From an uncultured Bryobacterales bacterium (GTDB lineage: Bacteria; Acidobacteriota; Terriglobia; Bryobacterales; UBA6623), in NCBI GenBank assembly GCA_958295955.1, contig OY282420.1, positions 2,804,435-2,868,434 on the forward strand: 64,000 nucleotides of DNA. Direction: 5' to 3'. The first letter of the stretch is position 1, and every line of letters begins with the position of its first letter. Shown here piece by piece: positions 26,418-36,731 of this stretch. Under the pieces are notes generated by a model. It was given only the letters and a program-made list of their open reading frames with translations, was not told the DNA's origin and searched no databases. The position numbers were made by a program, and so were the translations under genes.

Positions 26418-27932
26418 TTACGGGCGGGAGCGGCCCGCGGCGCGGATGCGGTTCAGTTCGGCCCGCAGTTCGCGCGCCTTGGCGGCGCGGCTGCCGGCGA
26501 GATTGCGCCGCTCTTGAGGATCTTCGCTCAAGAGATAGAGTTGCAGCGGGCCGTCGCCGCCGGGGTCGGTGGGCTTGCCCCGCGGACTCGAAAACCCGCC
26601 GCTGCCGTCGCTGAAGATCAGCTTGTACCCGGCTTTGCGGATGGCGAAGGTTCCGTTCGAGCTGCTGTGAACGACTGCGTTCCGCCGGTAGGCTTCCGGC
26701 CTGTCGGGCAGCAGCAGGGGCAGCAGGCTGAAGCTGTCTTCGCCGGCCTCGCGGGGCAGCTCGACGCCGACGATTTCGGCAATCGAGGCGTAAACGTCGG
26801 TCAGGCAGATCGCCGCATCGCTGGTCGAGCCGGCTGCGACGCGGTTGTCCCAGCGGACGATGAAGGGCACGCGGTGCCCCGCTTCCCAGGCGTCGGCCTT
26901 GAGCCCGCGCCAGGGGGCGTTGGGGACGTGCGCATAGAGCTCGGTCACGGTATGGGTCCCGCTGACGGTTCCGATGCCGCTGCGCGCCGGGGAGCCGTTG
27001 TCCGAGGTGAACAAAACGAAGGTGTTGTCGATTTTCCCGCTCTGCTCGAGCACGGCGACGATGCGCCCGAGGATGGAGTCCATCTGCATCGCCCAATCGC
27101 CGTACGGGCCGGCTTCGCTGCGCCCGCGGAACTCCGCGGAGGGCACGATCGGCGTATGCGGGCCGAGCAGAGGGACATACAGGAAAAACGGCCGGTCGGA
27201 CCGCGCCTGCTCGCGCAGCCACTCGACGGCGCGGTCGGCGATCGTCGGTTGCGCGGCCCACAGGTCCCAATTGAGCAGCATGGGGCCGGCGCGCTGGCTT
27301 TTGTGGCGCGGCATGCGTTCGGCGGGGATGCCCAGGGCGCGGTCGTTCTCGATGAACACATAGGGCGGGAAATTGGGCACGTCGTCGCCGAAGTAGTAGT
27401 CGAAGCCGCGTGCGGTGGGGCCGCTGCGGATCGGCCGCGAGAAATCGACCCGCCGGCCCAGGGGCTCGCGGTCGGCGGCCGCCGGGTTGACGGTCTGCAA
27501 TTCGTCGGAGACGTATCCGCCGTTGTCCAGCGGCCAATCCCAACCGAGATGCCACTTGCCTATGGCTGCCGTGCGATAACCCTGCCGTTGCAGGAGCTTG
27601 CCCAGAGTCAAGCGGTCTGCGGCGATCACGGGCAGCCCCCAGCTTTGGGTGATGCCGACCGGCAGCCGCGAGCGCCAGGGGTAGCGGCCGGTCAACAATC
27701 CGTAGCGGGAAGGCGTGCATACGGACGACGCGGTATGCGCGTCGGTGAAGCGCATGCCTTTGGCGGCCAGCGCGTCGATGGCCGGCGTGGGAATCCGCGA
27801 GCGCGGGTTGTACGCTTGCGGGTCGCCGTAGCCCATGTCGTCGGCGAAGACGATGACGAAGTTGGGTTTTTCCGCCGCCTGGGCCGAGACCGGCAGCGAG
27901 GCGGCAAGAAGCGAGAGAACGGCGCGGCGCAT
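26418..27932 (-). CDS. Secreted sulfatase (Cys-type, arylsulfatase A-like)
   Basis: 504 residues. Signal peptide MRRAVLSLLAASLPVSAQAA, then PNFVIVFADDMGYGD with the metal-binding Asp pair, the modification motif CTPSR at residues 72-76, GRYPWRSRLPVG, GKWHLGWDWPLDNG, and TSDNGSPARSG near the second metal site. Close in pattern to arylsulfatases that act on sulfated glycans. The open frame continues far upstream, but the signal peptide sets the start. It is a different subfamily from the sulfatase at 20344. Confidence 0.92.
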   Translation of the reverse strand: MRRAVLSLLAASLPVSAQAAEKPNFVIVFADDMGYGDPQAYNPRSRIPTPAIDALAAKGMRFTDAHTASSVCTPSRYGLLTGRYPWRSRLPVGITQSWGLPVIAADRLTLGKLLQRQGYRTAAIGKWHLGWDWPLDNGGYVSDELQTVNPAAADREPLGRRVDFSRPIRSGPTARGFDYYFGDDVPNFPPYVFIENDRALGIPAERMPRHKSQRAGPMLLNWDLWAAQPTIADRAVEWLREQARSDRPFFLYVPLLGPHTPIVPSAEFRGRSEAGPYGDWAMQMDSILGRIVAVLEQSGKIDNTFVLFTSDNGSPARSGIGTVSGTHTVTELYAHVPNAPWRGLKADAWEAGHRVPFIVRWDNRVAAGSTSDAAICLTDVYASIAEIVGVELPREAGEDSFSLLPLLLPDRPEAYRRNAVVHSSSNGTFAIRKAGYKLIFSDGSGGFSSPRGKPTDPGGDGPLQLYLLSEDPQERRNLAGSRAAKARELRAELNRIRAAGRSRP

Positions 27933-27952
27933 TGCAGCCTTACGATAGCGCA

Positions 27953-27994
27953 GGCCGGTTTGGCGGAGAATGGAGAGCAAGACCGCTGCCGGAC
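27953..27994. repeat. Short interspersed repeat, copy C (degenerate)
   Basis: GGCCGGT lead-in, degenerate G/A-rich units, then GAGAGCAAGACCGCTGC. Matches copies at 14141, 28986 and 34251 in order of elements, with more mismatches. Confidence 0.35.
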
Positions 27995-27997
27995 GGG

Positions 27998-29011
27998 TCA
28001 GCGGCCGGCGGCGGCGGTCACGGGCGCCGACGGGCCGCTCTGGTTTCCCGCGCCGTCCACGGCGACGACCGCGTACTCGTGTTCCCGTCCCGCCGATGCC
28101 TGCCTGTCGCTGAAAGCGGGGCGCTCGACGACCGCGGAGACGGCCTTGCCGTCGCGGAGCACGCGGTAGCCGGCCAGATCGGGTTCCCGGTTGAGACTCC
28201 AGGAAAGCTCTACCGCCGCCTCGGTGGAGACCGCTCTGAGGCCCTGCGGGGCGGCGGGCGGGAAGACGTCTGCCGGCGTGACGGCCGCCGTTGCGGACAA
28301 GCGGCCCTCGGCCTCGCCGGCAACCGTTGCGGCGAACGAGCGGATCCGGTATTCGTGCCGCCGGCCCCATTGGACCGCCCGGTCCACGAAACGGGGCTGC
28401 TCGGCGCGGGCGACGGGGCTGAAGTCGGGTTCGCTTCCTACCCGCCGTTCGATGACGTAAGCGCCGGCGCCGCCGGGGGAGCGCCAAGTCAGCGCGATGC
28501 CGTCTTGCGTCACGACCGGTTGCGCCACAGCCGCCGCGGCCGGAGGTTCTATCGGCTGCAGCTTGACCTGGTTCGAATAGCCGGCGGCGCGTCCGGCGCG
28601 GTTGTCCGCGGTCATGGCCAGGATGACGGTGCGGTCGAGTCGCCAATCTTCGAGCGGGAGGCGGAGCTCGAAACGGTCGCCGGGCGCCTTGCCGGCGAGC
28701 CGGCCGGCGGCGACTACGGCGACGTCCCTGCCATGCTCGTCGATCGCCGCTTCGGGCAGGCCGGCGGCGTCTGCCGGGACCTCGACGGCGCGCAGGGTGA
28801 ACCGGCTCAGGCGGCCGGCGGCGGCGCCTTCGGTGGTCAGCAGCGGCCAACTCCAGGTGACCACGATTTCATCGACAACCTGGCGCGCGGCCAGATCGCC
28901 GACCGCTTCGGGGATGTGCGCCATCGGCGGGAGCGGGTCGCCGATGGAGCCGCATGCGGCCCACAAGACGGCCGCCGCGGGCGCCGCCCGCCGGAAGAAA
29001 GAGGAGAGCAA
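27998..29011 (-). CDS. Lipoprotein with fibronectin type III-like domains
   Basis: About 337 residues. A hydrophobic leader ends in a lipobox-like WAACGS, predicting a lipid-anchored envelope protein. Then two to three Fn3-like modules: ~30-150 (VVDEIVVTWSWPLLTTEG), ~160-245 (PVVTQDGIALTWRSPGGAGA, YVIERRV) and ~250-337 (PQGLRAVSTEAAVELSWSLN, then LAGYRVLRDGKAV). No catalytic domain is visible, so binding or structural. The start is uncertain: TTG at 29011 puts a normal signal directly in front of the lipobox but has no ribosome-binding site; ATG at 29107 would add 32 polar residues. A copy of the interspersed repeat overlaps the 5' end. Confidence 0.7.
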   Translation of the reverse strand: MLSSFFRRAAPAAAVLWAACGSIGDPLPPMAHIPEAVGDLAARQVVDEIVVTWSWPLLTTEGAAAGRLSRFTLRAVEVPADAAGLPEAAIDEHGRDVAVVAAGRLAGKAPGDRFELRLPLEDWRLDRTVILAMTADNRAGRAAGYSNQVKLQPIEPPAAAAVAQPVVTQDGIALTWRSPGGAGAYVIERRVGSEPDFSPVARAEQPRFVDRAVQWGRRHEYRIRSFAATVAGEAEGRLSATAAVTPADVFPPAAPQGLRAVSTEAAVELSWSLNREPDLAGYRVLRDGKAVSAVVERPAFSDRQASAGREHEYAVVAVDGAGNQSGPSAPVTAAAGR

Positions 29012-29028
29012 GACCGCTGCGCGGGGCG
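28986..29028. repeat. Short interspersed repeat, copy D
   Basis: G/A-rich units then GAGAGCAAGACCGCTGCGCG, nearly the same core as copy B at 34251-34301 (GCAAAAACCGCTGCGCGGGG). Overlaps the start of the Fn3 lipoprotein gene, so it may have moved or replaced the original ribosome-binding site. Confidence 0.4.
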
Positions 29029-29134
29029 CGTTTTCATCGTCTCTCGACGATGCCGCAACCGCATCCCCGGCGCCTTTTCCGCATGCCGCGGGACTGCTGC
29101 CGTTCACCGTTTCATCCCGCTCCCTTGCGCGCTC

Positions 29135-29815
29135 TCAAAACAGGCCGCTTTGACCCGGGGAAACCGCGTTGGATTGCGAGTGATTGGCGTAGGTTTCCCA
29201 GTCCGGATCGTATTCTTCGGCCTGGTTGCCCCAGCCGAACCAACCCCGGCGCGGCCCGCGGGCGAACAACTCGACGAACGGCCCCGGACTGCACGCCTCG
29301 ATCAAGTCGTACTGCTCGTCCGGCTTCCTGCTGTGTTCCCGTTTCTGCGAGATAATGACGTTCTCTTGGCTTCTGCCGGGCCGCAGCGTCCTGGCGTTCT
29401 TGCCGCGTACGCCGAACAGGATCATTTCGGTCACGTTGCGAAAGTAGAAGCCGACGCCTCTCCGGTCCGGCCCGCCGTCCTTCCTCACCTTGTACCAGAC
29501 GATGTTCGTCTTGTAGTTGAAACCCCAACAGGACATGACCCGCAGACCGTAGGCCAACAGGGCGTTGGGAACCCACAGGTACAGGTGCGCGGTATCGTTG
29601 GCGATCGAGCCGACCGGCAGTTCCTCGATCTCCTCAAACGACATTGTTCGATAGCGGGAAAGACGGCGGTGCTCGGGCGCCATCTTGCCCGTCCTGTTCT
29701 GAAACCGCCACGGCGGATCGGCCAACACGGTCGAAAACCTTCGCCCGCCGACTTCATGCAGCAGATCGTCCGATTTCCGGATGAATTCCGGCAACAAGTC
29801 CGTACTCATCTCCAA
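29135..29815 (-). CDS. MT-A70 family adenine-N6 methyltransferase
   Basis: 226 residues. S-adenosylmethionine-dependent methylase with the catalytic DPPW at residues 33-36 (STVLADPPWRFQN), then AHLYLWVPNALLAYGLRVM, the C-terminal EACSPGPFVELFARGPRRG block and WGNQ. These features place it in the MT-A70/IME4 family, bacterial members of which methylate DNA adenines, often as orphan enzymes or in phages. No restriction endonuclease lies beside it. It starts ten bases after hslU, so it is probably co-transcribed with hslVU. Target sequence and whether DNA or RNA is modified cannot be read from the sequence. Confidence 0.87.
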   Translation of the reverse strand: MEMSTDLLPEFIRKSDDLLHEVGGRRFSTVLADPPWRFQNRTGKMAPEHRRLSRYRTMSFEEIEELPVGSIANDTAHLYLWVPNALLAYGLRVMSCWGFNYKTNIVWYKVRKDGGPDRRGVGFYFRNVTEMILFGVRGKNARTLRPGRSQENVIISQKREHSRKPDEQYDLIEACSPGPFVELFARGPRRGWFGWGNQAEEYDPDWETYANHSQSNAVSPGQSGLF

Positions 29816-29825
29816 CTCAACATGC

Positions 29826-31196
<1,371 letters not shown>

Positions 31197-31202
31197 CGGG
31201 GT

Positions 31203-31772
31203 TTAACCCAGTTCCTCGTAAACGATGTTCTCGTTGGTGTAGATGCAGATGTCGGCGGCGATTTTCATGGCGGCTTCGGCGACCTCGCGGGCGCCCAGGG
31301 CGGTGTGATCGAGCAGGGCGGTGGCGGCGGCCACGGCGAATGAGCCGCCCGAACCGACCGCGGCCACGCGTTCGTCGGGGTCGATGACGTCTCCCGTCCC
31401 GCTGAGCAGGAGAGTTGTTTTTGTGTCGGCGACAAGCAACAGGGCTTCGAGATGGCGCAGGCTTTTGTCGAGGCGCCAGTCCTTGGCAAGCTCGACGGCG
31501 GCGCGGCTGAGGTTGCCGTTGTGCCCCTGGAGCTTTTCTTCGAAGCGCGTGAAAAGCGAGAATGCGTCGGCCGTGGAGCCTGCGAATCCGGCCAGGATTT
31601 TGTTGTCGTAGAGGCGGCGGATCTTGCGCGCGGAACTCTTGAGTATCTCGGAGCCCATCGAGACCTGGCCGTCGCCGGCCATGATCACTTTGCCGTTGCG
31701 GCGCACGCACAGCACCGTGGTCGAGCGGATTTTGGGATGCAGGGCCATTGCAGTTCGGCGGGAAGTTTTCAT
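31203..31772 (-). CDS. hslV: HslV, peptidase subunit of the HslVU protease
   Basis: N-terminal-nucleophile threonine protease that forms the central chamber of HslVU. Conserved core [20 protein letters not shown], in which a Thr of the TT pair becomes the nucleophile after propeptide removal, then [30 protein letters not shown] and GSGG. The propeptide is either 19 residues (ATG at 31772) or 10 residues (ATG at 31748, MALHPKIR); neither has a good ribosome-binding site and the shorter is nearer the family norm. Confidence 0.96.
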   Translation of the reverse strand: MKTSRRTAMALHPKIRSTTVLCVRRNGKVIMAGDGQVSMGSEILKSSARKIRRLYDNKILAGFAGSTADAFSLFTRFEEKLQGHNGNLSRAAVELAKDWRLDKSLRHLEALLLVADTKTTLLLSGTGDVIDPDERVAAVGSGGSFAVAAATALLDHTALGAREVAEAAMKIAADICIYTNENIVYEELG

Positions 31773-31785
31773 TATAGGCGCCGCG

Positions 31786-32580
31786 TCACGCCGTTGCGCT
31801 CAGAACCCCTTGGAAAACGGTTGCCGCCTTGCCGCTCAGCACGACGCGGTCTCCGGCAAGGCGCACTCCGACGTGGCCGCCGCGCTTGGAAGCCTGATAC
31901 CCGCGCAGATCGGTCTTGCCCAGGCGGCCGCCCCAGAACGGCCCCAGCGCACAGTGCGCCGAGCCGGTTACGGGGTCTTCGTCGATGCCGGCGGCGGGCG
32001 CGAAAAAGCGGGAGACGAAGTCGCAGGAGCCGCCGCCCGGCGCGGTGACGATGACGCCGCGGGCGTCGATCCCGGCCAACGCGGGAAAGTCCGGACGGAC
32101 CGCCCCGAGCGCTTTCTCCGACGCCGCTTCGACCAGCAGATCCGCGCCGCCGCGGTGGACGGAAACGGGCTCGAAGCCGAGCGCGGCGGTCAGTCCCGCG
32201 GGCGGTTCGGCGGGAGCGGCCGGCGTTGCCGGGAAGTCCATCTCGATCGCTCCCTTGCGCCGCCTTGCCGTCAGCGCTCCGCTGTGCGTGTGGAAGCGGG
32301 CGGCCGCGTCCGGGGACAACCGGCCGGACGCCCACAGATAATGCGCGCTTGCCAAGGTCGCGTGGCCGCAGAGCTCGACTTCCACCGCCGGCGTGAACCA
32401 GCGCAGCTCGAATGCTTCGCCGCGCGGGACCAGGAACGCCGTTTCCGAAAGGTTCATCTCCGCGGCAACGGCTTGCAGCCAGGAATCCGCGCGCCATGCC
32501 GGCAGCAAGCAGACGGCCGCCGGGTTGCCGCTGAACGGGCGGTCGGCAAACGCATCGACTTGCCAAATTTCAAGACCCAT
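31786..32580 (-). CDS. PhzF-family isomerase/epimerase-like protein
   Basis: 264 residues. Diaminopimelate-epimerase fold of the PhzF family: [17 protein letters not shown], catalytic Glu46 in [30 protein letters not shown], and the second-lobe motif [18 protein letters not shown]. PhzF itself isomerises a phenazine precursor, but most single genes of this family, like this one, have no known substrate. It begins 13 bases upstream of hslV on the same strand and diverges from the MerR gene. Confidence 0.9.
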   Translation of the reverse strand: MGLEIWQVDAFADRPFSGNPAAVCLLPAWRADSWLQAVAAEMNLSETAFLVPRGEAFELRWFTPAVEVELCGHATLASAHYLWASGRLSPDAAARFHTHSGALTARRRKGAIEMDFPATPAAPAEPPAGLTAALGFEPVSVHRGGADLLVEAASEKALGAVRPDFPALAGIDARGVIVTAPGGGSCDFVSRFFAPAAGIDEDPVTGSAHCALGPFWGGRLGKTDLRGYQASKRGGHVGVRLAGDRVVLSGKAATVFQGVLSATA

Positions 32581-32666
32581 AACCGTATTAGAGCAGTCTG
32601 ATATTCTCGAAGGGATCGTGCGCCGCCGGGCTGGGCTGCGGCGCTCCTTGAGGGTATCCGTATTCG

Positions 32667-33107
32667 ATGACGGACGGAAAGAAGGTTGCGGCGGAAGCCC
32701 CGGAGATACCCGACCGCCTGTTTTTTCGCATCGGCGACGTGAGCGGACTGGCCGGCGTAGAAACCCACGTCCTGCGCTTTTGGGAAAGCAAGTTTCCGAC
32801 GCTTTCGCCCCAAAAAACATCGAACGGGCAGCGGCGGTACCGTCGCAAAGACGTCCAAACGGTGCTGGAGATCAAGCGCCTGCTCTACGACGAAGGCTAC
32901 ACCATCGCAGGCGCCCGCAAGGCGCTCAGGGAACGCATCGGGAAGAAGCAAAAAGCCCTGCCCGCGCCCCGGCAAGAGAACCTGCTCGCCGCGGGCAAGA
33001 AAATCGACGCAGACGCCCTGACGGAGATCAAGAAAGAGTTGCGGGCGATCCTCGACCTGCTGCCGGACGGCTCTGCGAACAAAAACGCAACTACGCCAGA
33101 ACGGTGA
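32667..33107 (+). CDS. MerR-family transcriptional regulator
   Basis: 146 residues. Winged helix-turn-helix at about 18-90 with the MerR pattern [20 protein letters not shown], then [20 protein letters not shown], and a dimerisation helix ending in [12 protein letters not shown]-like sequence. No cysteine-based metal site is seen, and the HVLRFWE variant is the one common in uncharacterised MerR proteins of Acidobacteriota and Deltaproteobacteria next to housekeeping genes. Its 3' end overlaps the convergent mqnE stop by 17 bases. Confidence 0.9.
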   Translation: MTDGKKVAAEAPEIPDRLFFRIGDVSGLAGVETHVLRFWESKFPTLSPQKTSNGQRRYRRKDVQTVLEIKRLLYDEGYTIAGARKALRERIGKKQKALPAPRQENLLAAGKKIDADALTEIKKELRAILDLLPDGSANKNATTPER

Positions 33108-34209
33108 ATGCCGCCTCGTCGCGCGAGACGCGGCGGTAGAGCGTGTCGCGCTCGACGGGCTCGCGCCCGGCGCGCTCGATCAGACGCAGCAGTTGACCGC
33201 GCCGCAGCGATTGCGCGGTCTGCGCCCCGGCGTCGTGATAGATTTTCTCCTCGACCACGGTCCCGTCGATGTCGTCCGCGCCGAAACGCTGGGCAACCTG
33301 CGCGATTTTCGGCGTCATCATGATCCAGTACGCCTTGACGTGCGGGAAATTGTCGAGCATCAGGCGGGCGACTGCGATCGCCTTGATGTCCTGGAACCCC
33401 GACGTCATCGGCATGTGGCGCATGGGGGTGTTCTCGGGGTGGAACGCCAGCGGGATATAGGTCTGGAAGCCGCCCGTGTCGTCTTGCAGGGCGCGCAGGC
33501 GGATCAAGTGATCGATGCGGTCTTCTTCGGTTTCGATGTGGCCGTAGAGCATCGTCGCGTTGGATTTGAGCCCGATGCGGTGCGCGGTGCGGGCGGTTTC
33601 GATCCACTCGTCGCCGTCGATCTTGTGGTCGCAGATGATGCGCCGCACGCGCTCTGAAAATATCTCCGCGCCGCCGCCGGGCATGGAGTCCACGCCGGAT
33701 TGCTTGAGGCGCTCCAGCGTTTCGCGGACGGAGATATTCTCGCGGCGGGAGAGGTAGCCGACTTCGACCATCGTCAACGCCTTCAAATGCACCGCCGGGA
33801 AGCGTTCCTTCAGGCCGCGGAACATGCGGCAGTACCATTCGAGGTCAAGCTCGGGGTGCAGACCGCCGACGATGTGAAATTCCGAGACCGCTTCGCTGTA
33901 GCCGAGCCCCGCGGTATGCCACACCTGCTCGTGCGACATCGTGTATGCGCTCGGGTTGCGCTTCTGCTTGCCGAACGCGCAAAGCTTGCAGGCGGCGACG
34001 CATACGTCGGTCGGGTTGATGTGCCGGTTGACGTTGAAATACGTCTCGTTGCCGTTCAGCTTTTCGCGGACATGATTCGCTAGGTAACCGACGCCGAGCA
34101 GGTCCGGCGAGCGGTAAAGCGCCACGCCGTCGTCGAACGCGAGGCGCTCGCCGGCCATGACCTTCTCGGCGACGGGGCGCAGGTTCTTGTCGGAGATGCG
34201 CGGAACCAT
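33091..34209 (-). CDS. mqnE: Aminofutalosine synthase MqnE
   Basis: 372 residues. Radical-SAM enzyme of the futalosine route to menaquinone: joins 3-[(1-carboxyvinyl)oxy]benzoate to adenosine to form aminofutalosine. Cys70, Cys74 and Cys77 ([11 protein letters not shown]) bind the iron-sulfur cluster. [46 protein letters not shown] and [15 protein letters not shown] distinguish MqnE from the later radical-SAM enzyme MqnC. Start is the ATG at 34209; the frame is open upstream but without homology. Last gene of the fabD-fabG-trpC-mqnP-mqnE run. Confidence 0.93.
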   Translation of the reverse strand: MVPRISDKNLRPVAEKVMAGERLAFDDGVALYRSPDLLGVGYLANHVREKLNGNETYFNVNRHINPTDVCVAACKLCAFGKQKRNPSAYTMSHEQVWHTAGLGYSEAVSEFHIVGGLHPELDLEWYCRMFRGLKERFPAVHLKALTMVEVGYLSRRENISVRETLERLKQSGVDSMPGGGAEIFSERVRRIICDHKIDGDEWIETARTAHRIGLKSNATMLYGHIETEEDRIDHLIRLRALQDDTGGFQTYIPLAFHPENTPMRHMPMTSGFQDIKAIAVARLMLDNFPHVKAYWIMMTPKIAQVAQRFGADDIDGTVVEEKIYHDAGAQTAQSLRRGQLLRLIERAGREPVERDTLYRRVSRDEAAFTVLA

Positions 34210-34250
34210 GATGCTGCCCGAGAGTTCCAAGATAGCATGGCCGCCGACGC

Positions 34251-34301
34251 GGCCGGTGGAAAGTGGAGAGTGGAGCGCAAAAACCGCTGCGCGGGGCCGC
34301 G
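34251..34301. repeat. Short interspersed repeat, copy B
   Basis: GGCCGGT, three heptamer units (TGGAAAG, TGGAGAG, TGGAGCG), then CAAAAACCGCTGCGCGGGGC. Best match to copy A at 14141-14188. Lies between mqnP and mqnE and interrupts an otherwise tight operon with about 100 bases. Confidence 0.6.
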
Positions 34302-34307
34302 GGGTTG

Positions 34308-35207
34308 CTAACTCAGCCAGATGTCGCCCGCCCAGAAAGCGAAGAACAGGATGCTGATCCAGCCGTTCACGGCGAAGAACGCGGCGTCGATCCGCGAAAG
34401 ATCGCCGGGGCGGACGAGCGAGTGCTCGTAAACCAGCAGCGCGGCCGTCACGCCGATGCCCGCCAGTCCCGCCGCGCCCAAATCCATGCGCGCCCAGAGC
34501 ACGGCGAGCAGCGCGACCATCCCCGCATGAAGCGCCCGCGAAACCCGCAGCGCCCCGCCGGCGCCGAGCCGGGCCGGGATCGAGCGCAGCCCCTGGGAGC
34601 GGTCGAAAGCGATGTCCTGGCAGGAGTAGATGATGTCGAAGCCGGCGGTCCAGAGCATGACCGCTGCGGACAGCAGCAGGATGCCGGCGTCGAGTGAGCC
34701 GCGAACCGCAATCCACGCCGCGGCCGGGGCGATGCCCAGCGCGAATCCCAAGATGAAATGCGCCAGCGCGGTGAAGCGCTTGGCATAGGAGTATCCCAGC
34801 ACGACCGCCAGAGCAAGCGGGCTCAATTGCAGGCACAGCGGGTTGAGCATGGCCGCGGCGGCGGCGAAGGCCAGGCACGAAACCGCTATGAAACCCCAAG
34901 TGAAACGAACCGAAACCGCCCCGGAAGGGATTGCGCGGCCCCGCGTGCGGGGGTTGCGCGCATCGACGTCGGCATCGGCGACCCGGTTGAAGGCCATCGC
35001 CGCGGAGCGGGCGGCGACCATGGCCGCGGTGATCCAGAGCAGCTTCCAGGCTATGGCCGAGGCGCTCAACCGTTGCCCGCGGACGGCCAGCAAAGCGCCG
35101 GTCATGGCGAACGGCAGCGCGAAGACGGAGTGCCCGAACTTGATCATTTCGAGCACGGCGGCAGTCTTTTCGAGCGCCGCGCGCAAGGCTGCGGAGAGGG
35201 ACGCCAC
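34308..35207 (-). CDS. mqnP: UbiA-family prenyltransferase of the futalosine pathway (MqnP)
   Basis: 299 residues, about eight transmembrane helices. Attaches the polyprenyl chain to 1,4-dihydroxy-6-naphthoate in the inner membrane. First Asp-rich motif NRVADADVD at 74-82 followed by ARNPRTRGRAIPSGAVS, second motif DIAFDRSQGLRSIPARLG. The sequence is generic UbiA; the MqnP call leans on mqnE immediately downstream. Starts 4 bases after trpC's stop. Confidence 0.9.
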   Translation of the reverse strand: MASLSAALRAALEKTAAVLEMIKFGHSVFALPFAMTGALLAVRGQRLSASAIAWKLLWITAAMVAARSAAMAFNRVADADVDARNPRTRGRAIPSGAVSVRFTWGFIAVSCLAFAAAAAMLNPLCLQLSPLALAVVLGYSYAKRFTALAHFILGFALGIAPAAAWIAVRGSLDAGILLLSAAVMLWTAGFDIIYSCQDIAFDRSQGLRSIPARLGAGGALRVSRALHAGMVALLAVLWARMDLGAAGLAGIGVTAALLVYEHSLVRPGDLSRIDAAFFAVNGWISILFFAFWAGDIWLS

Positions 35208-35211
35208 CGCC

Positions 35212-36006
35212 CTAGTCCTCCAGCAGCCGCCCCAGCGCCGCGCCCGGGTCGGCCTGGCGCATGAGGCTCTCGCCGACCAGGAACGCTTCGTAGCCGGCGT
35301 CCATCAGGCGCTTCACGTCGCCGCTGTTGCGGATGCCGCTCTCGCTGATGCGCACGACGTGGTCGGGAATGCGCTGCGCCAACTCCAACGACGTGTCGAG
35401 CGACACTTCCATCGTTTTGAGATTGCGGTTGTTGACGCCGATCGTGTCCGCGCCGGCGGCAAGCGCGCGCTCGAGCTCCGCGCCGTCGTGAACCTCGACC
35501 AGCGCGTCGAGATGCAACTCGCGCGCCGCCCGCAGCAGGTCTGCCAATTCGGCGTCGTCAAGCGCCGCGACGATCAGCAGAACGCAATCCGCGCCGGCGG
35601 CCGACGCCTGCAAAAGGTGGTAGCGGTCGAGGGTGAAGTCCTTGCGCAAGACCGGCAGCGCGCAGGCCGCGCGGGCTTCGACGAGATGGTCGAGCGAACC
35701 CTGAAAGAATTGCCGGTCGGTCAGCACCGACAGCGCCGCCGCACCCCCCCGCGCATAGCGCGCGGCGATCTCCGCGGGATGGAAGTCTTCCGTGATCGTC
35801 CCTGCGGAGGGCGACGCTTTCTTGATCTCCGCGATGACGGCCGGCCGCTTGGCCGCAAGCGCCTTGCGGAAACCGCGCCGCAGCGGCCGCTGCTTGCTTT
35901 CGAGGGTTTCCTGCTTGACCAGCGCCCGCTCGGCCACGAGCTCGGCCCGCTTGCGCACGACGATCTGATCCAGAACGGAAAGCTGCGTAACCCGTGCGGC
36001 CGCCAT
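35212..36006 (-). CDS. trpC: Indole-3-glycerol-phosphate synthase
   Basis: About 264 residues, a TIM barrel that closes the indole ring in tryptophan synthesis. VIAEIKKASPSAGTITEDFH with the catalytic Lys and phosphate loop, then LPVLRKDFTLDRYHLLQASA, GVNNRNLKTMEVSLDTSLEL, and ISESGIRNSGDVKRL. The ATG at 36006 overlaps the fabG stop as TGATG; a GTG one codon earlier is possible. No other trp gene is nearby, so it is a stray member carried in a fatty-acid/menaquinone operon. Confidence 0.95.
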   Translation of the reverse strand: MAAARVTQLSVLDQIVVRKRAELVAERALVKQETLESKQRPLRRGFRKALAAKRPAVIAEIKKASPSAGTITEDFHPAEIAARYARGGAAALSVLTDRQFFQGSLDHLVEARAACALPVLRKDFTLDRYHLLQASAAGADCVLLIVAALDDAELADLLRAARELHLDALVEVHDGAELERALAAGADTIGVNNRNLKTMEVSLDTSLELAQRIPDHVVRISESGIRNSGDVKRLMDAGYEAFLVGESLMRQADPGAALGRLLED

Positions 36007-36731
36007 CACATGTACATTCCGCCGTTGACGTTGAGCACGTGTCCGCTGATGTAGCCGGCGTCCTCGCTCGCCAGGAAGCAGACCGCGGCGGCGATTTCGC
36101 GCGGGTCGCCCATCCGTCCGAGCGGTATCCGGGCCAGGATTTTATCGCGGGAAGCTTCGTCCAACCCGTTTGTCATGGGAGTGGCGATGAAGCCGGGGGC
36201 GACGGCGTTGACGGTGACGTTGCGCCCGGCGAACTCCTGCGCCAGCGACTTGGTCAGGCCGATCAGCCCGGCTTTGGAGGCGACGTAGTTGGCTTGCCCG
36301 ACGTTGCCGGTTTGTCCGACGACCGACGTGACGTTGACGATACGGCCCCAGCGTCTTTTCGCCATCGGGCGGATGACCGCCTTGATGCAGCGGAAGCTGC
36401 CGGTCAAGTTGGTTGCGAGCACGGCGTCCCAGGCGGCGTCGGCCATGCGCATGGCCAGACCGTCGCGGGTGATCCCCGCGTTGTTAACGAGAATATCGAC
36501 GTCGCCGGCGTATTGCTTGAAAACCCGGTCGATCGACTCGGCGCAGGCGACATCAAGGGCGACCGCCTCGGCTTGCCCCCCGGCCGCCCGGATTTCAGCG
36601 ACAAGAGACGCCAGCTTGTCCTGCTGGCGGGCGCCCGCCAGCACTTTGGCGCCGGCCGCGGCCAGAGCCTTGGCGCACTCGCGGCCGATCCCCTGGCTCG
36701 CTCCCGTGACGAAGGCCGTGCGCTGCGTCAT
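36006..36731 (-). CDS. fabG: 3-oxoacyl-ACP reductase
   Basis: 241 residues. NADPH-dependent reduction step of fatty-acid elongation. TGASQGIG at 9-16, NNAG at 83-86, Ser136, Tyr149 and Lys153 (YVASK) form the short-chain dehydrogenase site; VNAVAPGFIATPM and ISGHVLNVNGGMYM at the end are FabG-typical. Overlaps fabD's stop as ATGA (36728-36731), consistent with translational coupling. Confidence 0.95.
   Translation of the reverse strand: MTQRTAFVTGASQGIGRECAKALAAAGAKVLAGARQQDKLASLVAEIRAAGGQAEAVALDVACAESIDRVFKQYAGDVDILVNNAGITRDGLAMRMADAAWDAVLATNLTGSFRCIKAVIRPMAKRRWGRIVNVTSVVGQTGNVGQANYVASKAGLIGLTKSLAQEFAGRNVTVNAVAPGFIATPMTNGLDEASRDKILARIPLGRMGDPREIAAAVCFLASEDAGYISGHVLNVNGGMYM

Noticed and set aside
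27933-28850. Upstream extension of the second sulfatase frame by about 300 codons
   Set aside because: The signal peptide MRRAVLSLLAASLPVSA begins inside; the upstream part overlaps the Fn3 lipoprotein gene and is low-complexity Arg/Pro/Gly sequence.
34210-34899. Upstream extension of mqnE by 230 codons
   Set aside because: It runs through mqnP in another frame and shows no homology pattern; the MqnE family starts at the ATG at 34209.
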